Source of the DNA: Deltaproteobacteria bacterium
GTDB taxonomy: Bacteria; Desulfobacterota_B; Binatia; UBA9968
NCBI GenBank assembly: GCA_027297485.1
Contig: JAPUHZ010000357.1
Span: forward strand, 1 to 6,961
Reading direction: 5' to 3'
Length of the DNA stretch: 6,961 nucleotides
In this document: piece by piece, positions 1 through 6,492 of the stretch
Layout of the letters: each line of letters opens with the position of its first letter
Numbering within the stretch: the stretch's first letter is position 1
The notes under the pieces: model-generated
Told to the model about the DNA's origin: nothing
Databases searched by the model: none
Seen by the model: only the letters and a program-made list of their open reading frames with translations
Position numbers and translations under genes: made by a program

Positions 1-3
1 CAT
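1..3 (-). CDS. Start codon of a further minus-strand gene (partial)
   Basis: The complement of bases 1-3 is ATG. It is preceded on the minus strand by a purine-rich Shine-Dalgarno stretch (GAGGAGGGGAG, bases 21-11), about 8 bases away measured from the GGGGA core. This looks like the start of a gene that runs off the left edge. It lies 100 bases downstream of the radical SAM stop, so it may belong to the same transcription unit or have its own promoter. Nothing can be said about the product. Confidence 0.45.
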
Positions 4-103
4 CTGCTTTCTCCCCTCCTCGCAAATTGAAATTGATTCGGTGCACACTGAATATCGGTTGTTTAGCACATCTTTAAGGGTCATGATTGACGCCCTTGGC
101 CCA

Positions 104-1207
104 TTATGCAGGTTCATAAGCACATAGGGGATCAGTTTCCAGGGGATCACCAGTTGCCGCATAAGCCCGTGCACGTGAGCCACCGCAGATCTCTTTGAAT
201 TCGCAGCGCCCGCATCTACCCTTGAACCGGCTCGTCTGGCGGACTTTTTTGAAAATCTCTGAGTCTCTGTATAGACTTGTAATGTGGGTGGTCCTCACAT
301 TTCCTGCAGCCAGAGGCAGAAAGCCGGAAGGATAGACATCCCCTGTATGCGAAATGAACATGACACCGTTACCGTCACGTATTCCGAATCCCCTCCCGAC
401 AGGGGTCTGCCGGATCTTAGCCGAGGAAATCCCTTCCGCCCGCATTTTCGTTAAGGCCACCCGGCGATAGTGTGGCGCTTCAGTCGTCGCAACGGTAAAG
501 GGTGTCTCTTTAGAAAGATCATAAAGCCAGTGGTGCAAGCTCTCACATTGCTCAGGTCTCATCTCTCTCAGTCCCTGCCCCCTACCCACATGAATAAGGA
601 AAAAGAGACTCCAGCGCATGAGACCCAACCCGTCCACCAATCGATAAAGCTCCCAGAGATCCGCCCCTGTCTCCCCTGTAACCAGCGTATTAATCTGTAG
701 TCCAAGCCCCACCTCTCGAGCGAGATGAGCCGCTTTGACAGTTTGGGCGAAGCAACCAGGAACCCCGCGAAAACCGTCATGCCTCTCCGGGTTAGACCCA
801 TCTAGACTGAGCGATATGCTCTCAACACCGTAATCCCTGAATCGACGAAAAACCTCTCGTGTCAGAGCGTTTGTGCCACTCGGCGCAACTGACATGCGCA
901 ATCCAAGCCTAGCCCCGTACTCCAAGAGATCAAAGAAGTCCGGTCGCTTTAGCGGATCACCGCCGGTGAGTACCAGGTGCGGCGCACGGTCGCCGAATCC
1001 ACGTATACCTCCCAGCACCCCCTGCGCCTCTGAAGTCCTCAATTCCCGAGGGTCTCGCTGAGTGATCGCATCTGCCCGGCAGTGACGGCAGGCGAGGTCG
1101 CAGGCACGAGTGGTCTCCCAGTAAATGAGAAAAGGCGCCTCAGAATAGGCAAAGCGACCTGACTCACTTCCCTTTGTGCTCTCTTGCCCTTTGTGTATCT
1201 CGATCAT
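104..1207 (-). CDS. Radical SAM/SPASM protein, AhbD/TIGR04053-like
   Basis: This is a probable radical SAM enzyme that would cleave S-adenosylmethionine at a 4Fe-4S cluster to start radical chemistry; its substrate is unknown. The 367-residue protein carries the CxxxCxxC cluster motif at C36, C40 and C43 (CDLACRHC), followed by TGGDP at 81-85, the usual glycine-rich SAM-binding strand. The C-terminal auxiliary (SPASM-type) region has C332, C335, C341 and C362. The stretch PSGFLPLAAGNVR (293-305) and the overall layout resemble the AhbD haem-synthase branch and the TIGR04053 group. As I recall AhbD has Cys where this protein has Ser294, so haem synthesis should not be assumed. The ATG follows the stop of the Met-rich gene by 5 bases and lacks a well-spaced Shine-Dalgarno (AAGGGG is 16 bases away), which suggests translational coupling. 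Family confidence is high; exact role is unknown. Confidence 0.9.
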   Translation of the reverse strand: MIEIHKGQESTKGSESGRFAYSEAPFLIYWETTRACDLACRHCRADAITQRDPRELRTSEAQGVLGGIRGFGDRAPHLVLTGGDPLKRPDFFDLLEYGARLGLRMSVAPSGTNALTREVFRRFRDYGVESISLSLDGSNPERHDGFRGVPGCFAQTVKAAHLAREVGLGLQINTLVTGETGADLWELYRLVDGLGLMRWSLFFLIHVGRGQGLREMRPEQCESLHHWLYDLSKETPFTVATTEAPHYRRVALTKMRAEGISSAKIRQTPVGRGFGIRDGNGVMFISHTGDVYPSGFLPLAAGNVRTTHITSLYRDSEIFKKVRQTSRFKGRCGRCEFKEICGGSRARAYAATGDPLETDPLCAYEPA

Positions 1208-1212
1208 GGCTA

Positions 1213-1479
1213 TTACTTGTTGTCCCCTTGCTCGGTCGAAGGGGAGCTGCCCATCATCTGGGCGCAGGCATCTATCATCTTCATCATCCCCTGCACCATC
1301 GGCATCATAGAGCCCATCTGCCCCATCTGGCCTCCTCTACCCATCATCCCCATTCCCATCATCGAACCCATGCCCGGTTGTGGGGGCGTGGGCTGAAGGA
1401 TTTTCTCCTGAGCGGTGACCATAGTCCCTATTGCTAATGCCCCTCCCAGCAGTATTGCTGCCCAAAACATTCTTCTCAT
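1213..1479 (-). CDS. Small secreted Met/Gly-rich protein
   Basis: This is an unrecognised 88-residue protein. The N-terminus is a classic Sec signal peptide: a basic start (MRR), a hydrophobic core (AAILLGGALAIG) and a probable cleavage site after VTA at residues 21-23. The mature chain of about 65 residues contains 16 Met and 12 Gly. Most lie at residues 37-76 in MMGMGMM- and MGQMGSMM-like runs, and there is one Cys (72). Met-rich exported segments are known in copper-handling proteins, so periplasmic Cu(I)/Ag(I) binding is one guess. A substrate of the neighbouring radical SAM enzyme is another. An in-frame GTG at 1488 would add three residues, but that GTG is part of the Shine-Dalgarno sequence GGAGGTGA, which lies 8 bases before the ATG at 1479; I therefore prefer the ATG. 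The gene sits between the broken mdh (19 bases) and the radical SAM gene (5 bases). Confidence 0.75.
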   Translation of the reverse strand: MRRMFWAAILLGGALAIGTMVTAQEKILQPTPPQPGMGSMMGMGMMGRGGQMGQMGSMMPMVQGMMKMIDACAQMMGSSPSTEQGDNK

Positions 1480-1484
1480 TGTCT

Positions 1485-1493
1485 TCACCTCCC
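1485..1493 (-). promoter_or_regulatory. Ribosome binding site deciding the Met-rich gene start
   Basis: The minus strand reads GGGAGGTGA here, a near-perfect match to the anti-Shine-Dalgarno complement. The GGAGG core ends 8 bases before the ATG at 1479. The alternative GTG at 1488 overlaps this motif and is therefore an unlikely start. Confidence 0.7.
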
Positions 1494-1498
1494 TTCCT

Positions 1499-1853
<355 letters not shown>

Positions 1854-2242
1854 TCACCTCAGCTTGCGTTAATTGAATTTACGAGCAAGCCTTATGCCAA
1901 GGTCTGAGGGATGAAGATTTCTAATAGCACTGCAGATGAGACTTAAATCGGGGAATAAGCGACAGGGCAATTTCCTAATGAAAACAGGGAGTTTTGTGGC
2001 GTACCTTAGCTGAGCGAGAAGGAAAAGGACAGAGAAAGGAAGGGAACTAAACGGAATAGAGCCTCTCGATTTCTTCCCAAATATAAGAAACTCGGGAGGT
2101 GTTGTTCCAGGTTTAAGAATGCCACCGCTCTTGCTGCGCAGCCAAGGCTGCTCGATAGGGTCAAACGGTTTCAGGGTGTTGAAAAACCTTGTTCTCACGC
2201 AGGTCAAAAAGGCTTCGGGTGCAAGGCCTCATCGTGAGCTCC

Positions 2243-2332
2243 CTTCGATGAACTCAGGGTCTGAGCCTGTCGAAGACAGCCGAGCGGCGCGCTAGAAATC
2301 CGATCCTTCGGCTTTGCTCAGGACAGGCTCAG
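2243..2332. repeat. Cluster of CTTCG...CTCAG palindromic repeat modules
   Basis: Related units occur in alternating orientation. CTTCGATGAACTCAG lies at 2243-2257, its imperfect inverted partner CTGAGCCTGTCGAAG at 2261-2275 (6 and 5 paired bases flanking a mismatched middle), CTTCGGCTTTGCTCAG at 2306-2321, and GACAGGCTCAG at 2322-2332. The last is an exact 11-base inverted copy of 2261-2271. The elements can fold as hairpins. They resemble the short palindromic repeats with core CTTCGACAGGCTCAG that are scattered between genes in many environmental bacterial genomes. That link is from memory and not checked. No transposase is nearby. Confidence 0.6.
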
Positions 2333-2430
2333 CGGAAGCGAGCTGACGTAGTTCGCTGGGATAAATACTCCCGACCCCTTTCTTTCTCCCTCAACCGCAA
2401 AATCCTATGGTAGACCCCTTCTCCGTCAAC

Positions 2431-2460
2431 TTGTTATAGACCGGATGCATGGATTATAGT
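2431..2460 (+). promoter_or_regulatory. Possible sigma-70-type promoter for the solute-binding protein
   Basis: TTGTTA at 2431-2436 (4 of 6 matching TTGACA) and TATAGT at 2455-2460 (5 of 6 matching TATAAT) are separated by 18 bases. They lie about 70 bases before the ATG of the solute-binding protein, with no gene in between. This is a sequence match only. Confidence 0.35.
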
Positions 2461-2532
2461 ACCTCGGATTAGAGACTACTCAATTAGCCCTACGTAGAAT
2501 GCAGCCATCTTGACTTCGAACGGAGGAAAATA

Positions 2533-3630
2533 ATGATGGAAGCCGCTGCTGTGAATCGTTTTAAGCTTCTGGGGCTTGCAGTTCTGGTAGGATTTGGATT
2601 GGGCAATTTCGTTCAGCAGGGAGAGCTTCGGGCGCAAACCGTGGAGGAAGTCGTTCGATCGCTCGAAGGGCTGGCCCCTGGGGCAAGGCGAGTGAAACTG
2701 GTCGAGGGGGCTAAACGCGAAGGCCGGGTTGTCTTTTACGCCGCAACGCGTGCGTCCCAGTCACAAGCGCTTTTGGGTGGATTCCAGCGGCATTATCCCT
2801 TTCTGAAAACCGACAGTTATCGTGCCTCGGGCTTCCGGCTGGTCAACAAGATCCTTACGGAAGCCAGAGCTAAGCGCTACGAGCCCGACGTCATCGAGAG
2901 CGGTGGTCACAGTGGACGCCAACTGATCAAGGCGGGCCTTATAACGAAGTACTTATCTCCCGAGCGACGATATGTACGCAAGGAACATATGGACAAAGAA
3001 GGACTTTGGACAGGGCTGATGCACATACGGGTGGCCCTGGGTTACAACACTGGCCTAGTAAAGAAAGAAGATGTGCCGAAGAGTTATCATGATCTCCTTG
3101 ATCCTAAATGGGAAGGGAAGGTCTCCATCGACAACCAGGACGAGGATATTCTTTCAGCCCTGATCGATGCCTGGGGGGAAGAAAAGGCCTTCGCCTTCTT
3201 CCGGGGGCTGGTCAAAAATAGGGTGGGGATAAGGAGAAGTCGAACTTTGCAGGCGCAACTCGTCATCGCTGGAGAGTTCCACATCGCGGCATTTTTGCAC
3301 GGCAACACGCCAGCCGGATTGAAGCGGCAAGGGGCACCCGTAGAGATTGTCATGTTGCCGCCCTACATCAGCAAAGTCGGAGCCAGTTATCTACCGAAGC
3401 ATGCCCCGCATCCCCATGCGGCTATCCTACTCTATGATTATTTTTTGTCCGAGGAGGCCCAAAACATTGTAGCGAAGAAGTTTGGGCGCGGCCCTGTGAG
3501 GTTAGGGATCAAGGGAAAATACCCGGAGCTTGAGCGTGAGAAGTATCAGGTGGTCAGCCCGGAAATTACGGAAGACAGACTTCGCAAGATACATGACTTC
3601 TTCGTTAAAGTTTTGAAGGTTGGTGGGTAA
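2533..3630 (+). CDS. Periplasmic solute-binding protein, Fe(III)/AfuA-like (SBP type 2)
   Basis: This is a 365-residue extracellular solute-binding protein of the iron(III)/2-aminoethylphosphonate class, which captures a ligand in the periplasm for an ABC importer. A signal peptide covers residues 1-34 (hydrophobic core LLGLAVLVGFGLG), with likely cleavage after LRA before Q35. The mature chain begins with a helix and then EGAKREGRVVFYAAT (58-72), the first strand and hinge typical of this class. Later come YNTGLVKKEDVPKSYHDLLD (171-190) and PKWEGKVSID (191-200), the best family signature. The C-terminal lobe ends with HPHAAILLYDYFLSEEAQ (293-310). The ATG at 2533 has GGAGG at 2522-2526 six bases upstream; a second ATG follows directly and would also serve. 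No permease or ATPase gene lies beside it, so it is an orphan here. The ligand cannot be read from sequence; iron, phosphonates or small organic acids are possible. Confidence 0.9.
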   Translation: MMEAAAVNRFKLLGLAVLVGFGLGNFVQQGELRAQTVEEVVRSLEGLAPGARRVKLVEGAKREGRVVFYAATRASQSQALLGGFQRHYPFLKTDSYRASGFRLVNKILTEARAKRYEPDVIESGGHSGRQLIKAGLITKYLSPERRYVRKEHMDKEGLWTGLMHIRVALGYNTGLVKKEDVPKSYHDLLDPKWEGKVSIDNQDEDILSALIDAWGEEKAFAFFRGLVKNRVGIRRSRTLQAQLVIAGEFHIAAFLHGNTPAGLKRQGAPVEIVMLPPYISKVGASYLPKHAPHPHAAILLYDYFLSEEAQNIVAKKFGRGPVRLGIKGKYPELEREKYQVVSPEITEDRLRKIHDFFVKVLKVGG

Positions 3631-3684
3631 AGAGATCTGGCTGAGGACTGAGATTCCACGAACTGAGACGCTGCCTCGCTTATG

Positions 3685-3717
3685 GCCGGCCAGTTTTATT
3701 ATTACCTAAAAGCCGGC
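3685..3717. terminator. Possible hairpin between convergent genes
   Basis: GCCGGC at 3685-3690 and again at 3712-3717 can pair, and TTTT (3694-3697) with AAAA (3708-3711) can extend the stem past a three-base bulge. The element lies between the convergent ends of the solute-binding protein and the luciferase-like gene and overlaps the last codons of the latter. Neither strand shows a clear T-run after the stem, so intrinsic termination is weakly supported. Confidence 0.25.
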
Positions 3718-4715
3718 ATCACTTCCCTCGCAAACAGGCGCATGGATTTCGTAATCTCGCCGTGAGGAATACCCCCGAAATTGAACGTCGTGGTCAAGGT
3801 GTCGAAATAGTAGTTACGTTTGGAGTTGTTGATAATCTGAATGCACTGATCTGGGTTACCGTAAAGGTTTCGTCCTTGGGCCAACATCCCTGCCCAGTCG
3901 AATACCTTTGGCTTGGGTTTGTCTTCCTTCCGTCCAATCCTTGAGATTTCGTCGTAACGAAGAATTGCTGCCGTAGCGACTTCTTCTGCTCGCTTGGCAC
4001 TTTCGTCAACGTAAGTCCGGATGTGAAACTGGCAACGATGTTCGGCAGGGTCGTGTCCCGTCGCAACCAATCCTTCACGCCATGCCGCCACGCCTGCACG
4101 TGCCTCGTCCGGAGGGTGCGGATGCCCAAGAGTCATGATGTCATAGCCCTGCCGCCCTGCCCAACCCAACGTGGCGGCTGGGGTCCCGGCCACCCAGATC
4201 GGCGGATGCGGTTGCTGTACGGGTCTTGGATATAGGGTTATTTCCTCAAACTGCCAGAACCTTCCCTGGTGGCTAAACCGTTCATTAGACCACGCCTTGA
4301 TGATGATGTCCTTTGCCTCATCCATCCTAGCGCGGCCTTCCGCTCGTGGGATTCCATATACTCTGTAATCCAAATCGGTGTTGCCTGACCCGATACCAAA
4401 CTCCAGCCTGCCACCTGAGATCGCGTCTACCATGGCATAGTCCTCTGCAGTCTGTAGCGGATGACGCAACGGAAGAATGGCAATGCAGGGGCCCAGTCGA
4501 ATCTTGGAGGTGCGTGCTGCTGCGGCCGCTAATAGCGTCGCAGGGTTTGCTATAGGTCCACCGTAGCCCAAGAAATGGTGCTCGTTGAACATAAAACACT
4601 CCCACCCCAATTCCTCTGCCAACTCTACCTGTTCGAGAACCTGTTGGTAATAGATGTCAAAGGGTGGGTCGCGATCCGCAAAGTAAGTCGCTAGTATGTT
4701 TATGTAAAAACGCAT
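3702..4715 (-). CDS. LLM-class (luciferase-like) flavin-dependent oxidoreductase
   Basis: This is a probable flavin-dependent monooxygenase or oxidoreductase with the bacterial luciferase-like TIM-barrel fold, using FMNH2 or F420; the substrate is unknown. The 337-residue length is normal for the family. Visible signatures are the N-terminal strand MRFYINILATYF, FNEHHF (43-48, the common EHH motif near the active site), a ...KIRLGPCIAILPLRHP strand and loop (71-86), GGRLEFGIGSGN (101-112), YPRPVQQPHPPIWVAG (162-177) and a C-terminal helix ending at 337. This arrangement matches alkanal-monooxygenase-type members better than the F420-specific MER group. The ATG at 4715 is preceded by AGAGGG at a short spacing and by GGAG further up. 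It lies 17 bases after the GST stop, so the pair is probably cotranscribed. Confidence 0.9.
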   Translation of the reverse strand: MRFYINILATYFADRDPPFDIYYQQVLEQVELAEELGWECFMFNEHHFLGYGGPIANPATLLAAAAARTSKIRLGPCIAILPLRHPLQTAEDYAMVDAISGGRLEFGIGSGNTDLDYRVYGIPRAEGRARMDEAKDIIIKAWSNERFSHQGRFWQFEEITLYPRPVQQPHPPIWVAGTPAATLGWAGRQGYDIMTLGHPHPPDEARAGVAAWREGLVATGHDPAEHRCQFHIRTYVDESAKRAEEVATAAILRYDEISRIGRKEDKPKPKVFDWAGMLAQGRNLYGNPDQCIQIINNSKRNYYFDTLTTTFNFGGIPHGEITKSMRLFAREVMPAFR

Positions 4716-4732
4716 AACCCTCTAACTCCGAA

Positions 4733-5566
4733 TTACCCTTCTTCCAGCATCACTTTGATCCGAGGCCAAGACTCTGCGCCTGTTTCTTTCATCTGGTTTA
4801 TGTAATCTTGGTTGAACCAGTTGGCGAGGGCTTGTTGATACCCAGCGCGCGCTTTGAGACGCTCGAACCAGTCCGCAACCCGCGGACACGCAGCCCACAT
4901 CCCAGCGAGCTGTAAGTGCTCTAGCCGCGTAACATACGGCGCATACCCGATATCCGCCAGCGAGAAATTCTCCCCTGCAAGCCAAGTGCTGTGATCTAGC
5001 GCTGCTTCCATATCGCCAAGGAGCTTATCGTAACGCTTCAGGGCTTCCCGCATAAACGGTGAATCGACGCCCTTGGTGTAACTCTCCCGTTGTCTTTCGC
5101 GCTTGACAAGATCTTGGATGCTGTTGAGTTTCGCTTCGAGTTCCTGAGGTGTCTTCTTCAGATGGGTGTGACGAAAGGCGATGGAAGAGGTTAGCACCCG
5201 CGTGGCCATATGCACGTCAACATCAAGCTGAAGCGTCCACAGACGCATCTGAGCCCGAGAGGCCGCATCGACCGGGCGCAGTGGCGGGTCAGGGAAAGCG
5301 TCTTCTATATACTCGTTTATTATGGTGGACTCGATAACTACCCTGACGTCGTGAACGAGCGTCGGGACGTAACCGTTGGGATTGAGCTTTAGATATTGCG
5401 GTGCCTTCTGCTCTCCCTTCCTGATGTCCGTGTACCGACCGGTCCATTCTAACCCTTTCTCCGCTAGTGCGAATCGGACCTTCGCCGAGCACACCGACAT
5501 ATCATGGTGATAAAGCTCCAGCGTGGCATGCCTCCTTGAGCACCCGAGAACAGCCAGTATCTTCAC
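4733..5566 (-). CDS. Glutathione S-transferase family protein
   Basis: This is a cytosolic GST-type protein that would conjugate or exchange glutathione on an electrophilic substrate, or act as a glutathione-dependent lyase or isomerase. In the 277-residue frame from GTG 5566, the thioredoxin-like domain starts at LELYHHDMSVCSAKVRFALA (16-35), with Ser25/Cys26 as candidate catalytic residues. The cis-Pro follows in VPTL (Pro68), and the glutathione gamma-Glu site is ES (79-80). The alpha-helical domain has the conserved N-cap box FSLADIGYAPY (Ser202, Asp205). The first 15 residues are foreign to the family. A strong Shine-Dalgarno AAGGAGG (5537-5531) sits 9 bases before an in-frame CTG (codon 16, 5521-5519), which would give MELYHHDMS, the usual family start at 262 residues. 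I give the outer bound because GTG is the conventional codon, but judge the CTG start more likely. The gene is 17 bases upstream of the luciferase-like gene and divergent from the aldolase gene. Confidence 0.88.
   Translation of the reverse strand: MKILAVLGCSRRHATLELYHHDMSVCSAKVRFALAEKGLEWTGRYTDIRKGEQKAPQYLKLNPNGYVPTLVHDVRVVIESTIINEYIEDAFPDPPLRPVDAASRAQMRLWTLQLDVDVHMATRVLTSSIAFRHTHLKKTPQELEAKLNSIQDLVKRERQRESYTKGVDSPFMREALKRYDKLLGDMEAALDHSTWLAGENFSLADIGYAPYVTRLEHLQLAGMWAACPRVADWFERLKARAGYQQALANWFNQDYINQMKETGAESWPRIKVMLEEG
5531..5537 (-). promoter_or_regulatory. Strong Shine-Dalgarno inside the GST frame, favouring a CTG start
   Basis: The minus strand reads AAGGAGG here, inside the long GST frame, and the in-frame CTG at 5521 follows after 9 bases. 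An ATG one base after the motif (5529-5527) is out of frame and too close. Starting at CTG removes 15 non-family residues. The GTG at 5566 has only a GGAG three bases upstream. Confidence 0.5.
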
Positions 5567-5622
5567 AAACTCCAGATCATTTCAACCGGCTTAGTTTCCC
5601 GCAGAGTGGGGGTGACAAAAAG

Positions 5623-5651
5623 GAGTACGTGCTATCATGATCTTCGTACTC
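5623..5651. promoter_or_regulatory. Possible operator: 7-bp inverted repeat in the divergent promoter region
   Basis: GAGTACG (5623-5629) and CGTACTC (5645-5651) form a perfect inverted repeat with a 15-base spacer. Its centres are 22 bases apart, about two helical turns. It lies in the ~200-base region between the divergent GST and aldolase genes, where a dimeric regulator could act on both. A repeat of this size could arise by chance. Confidence 0.3.
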
Positions 5652-5749
5652 ACCGCATAGTCTGTAGAGACCGAAGGGGGCGTTGAACACGATCTTCGAA
5701 TGCAGTAATGTCCGTTTCCAGTGCAGCGCCATCTTTTGACGCTCAACAC

Positions 5750-5756
5750 AAGGAGG
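5750..5756 (+). promoter_or_regulatory. Ribosome binding site of the aldolase gene
   Basis: AAGGAGG lies 10 bases before the ATG at 5767 and fixes this start. It is identical to the motif inside the divergent GST frame, which supports AAGGAGG as the functional consensus in this organism. Confidence 0.7.
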
Positions 5757-5766
5757 CAACAGACTT

Positions 5767-6492
5767 ATGGCTACGGAAAGTGAACTGCGGGAAAAGCTCG
5801 CCACTTGTACACGGATCCTAAGCATGCAAGGGCTTCTCGGGCTCTTTGGACATATCAGTTCATACCAGCCGACAACTAGGCGGATCTTAATCTCTCCGGG
5901 TAAGGGCTCAGACAAGTCAATTATCCAGGCCGGCGATTTGGCCATCCTTGATCTGGAAGGAAACGTTCTGGAGGGTGAGGGGCGAGTGCCTACAGAGTGG
6001 CCCATCCATACGGCTCTCCACGGTGCGCGAGCAGAGGCACTCGCGATCGCACATCTACATTCACCCAACGCCACCTTGTTTGCCATTACGCGTCGTGAAT
6101 ATCGCCCGGTTACACTTCAAGCGGCCATGTTTGGTGAAGGCATTCCCGTCTATCCGGAACCCCATCTCATTACAACTCCTCCGAAAGGGAAAAAGCTCGC
6201 CGAACTCATTGGGGAAAAGAGAGCAGCCTTACTACGGGGCCACGGCATTGTTGCGGTCGGGCGTAATATCGAAGAAATGCTCTACGCGTGTCTGACACTT
6301 GAAGATGACACGCGGAAGGCGACACAGGCCGCCGCGCTCGGCGAACTACAGTGCTTCAGTCCTGAGGAGTGCCGTCAGTTTGAATCCGAAGCTTCCTTGG
6401 AGCGCCGCGCGCGCCGTGCCTGGATCTACTTCACGCAGCTGGAGTCCCGCTGGGATCGGCAGCCTGCGGTAGGCATAAATGTCTTTGTTTAA
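5767..6492 (+). CDS. Class II aldolase/adducin family protein
   Basis: This is a cytosolic, probably metal-dependent carbon-carbon lyase, epimerase or decarboxylase of the class II aldolase/adducin fold (fuculose-phosphate aldolase-like). At 241 residues it is close to the family norm. The zinc triad is visible: His96 and His98 in AHLHSP (95-100) and His159 in RGHG (157-160). Glu77 in PTEWPIH is the candidate acid/base residue. FGHIS (27-31) stands where sugar aldolases have GGNxS, and LISPGKGSDK (41-50) is the phosphate/carboxylate-binding loop region. The altered GNxS loop and lack of sugar-kinase neighbours argue against a simple fuculose or ribulose phosphate aldolase. The ATG at 5767 has AAGGAGG ten bases upstream. 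The gene diverges from the GST and luciferase-like pair and could share regulation with it. The substrate is not identifiable. Confidence 0.9.
   Translation: MATESELREKLATCTRILSMQGLLGLFGHISSYQPTTRRILISPGKGSDKSIIQAGDLAILDLEGNVLEGEGRVPTEWPIHTALHGARAEALAIAHLHSPNATLFAITRREYRPVTLQAAMFGEGIPVYPEPHLITTPPKGKKLAELIGEKRAALLRGHGIVAVGRNIEEMLYACLTLEDDTRKATQAAALGELQCFSPEECRQFESEASLERRARRAWIYFTQLESRWDRQPAVGINVFV

Noticed and set aside
76..97. AAGGG...CCCTT hairpin just after the radical SAM stop as a terminator
   Set aside because: Short bulged stem with no T-run on the minus strand, and a probable further gene starts only about 70 bases on.
1174..1437. Plus-strand His/Leu-rich frame (histidine-rich metal protein?)
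   Set aside because: It is the antisense reading of the Met-rich gene: CAT repeats are complements of ATG. The minus strand has the signal peptide and Shine-Dalgarno.
1869..2207. 112-codon minus-strand open frame upstream of the mdh remnant
   Set aside because: No recognisable domain, no good ribosome site, an amino-acid mix typical of noncoding DNA, and partial overlap with repeat-like sequence.
3794..4129. 111-codon minus-strand open frame
   Set aside because: Lies wholly within the luciferase-like gene in another frame and shows no family signature.
5683..5711. TTGAAC-17-TAATGT as a promoter for the aldolase gene
   Set aside because: Spacing is right, but the -10 box matches the consensus at only three of six positions; too weak to list.
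5577..6086. 169-codon minus-strand open frame
   Set aside because: It overlaps the first half of the well-supported aldolase gene in antisense and covers the divergent promoter region; no family features.
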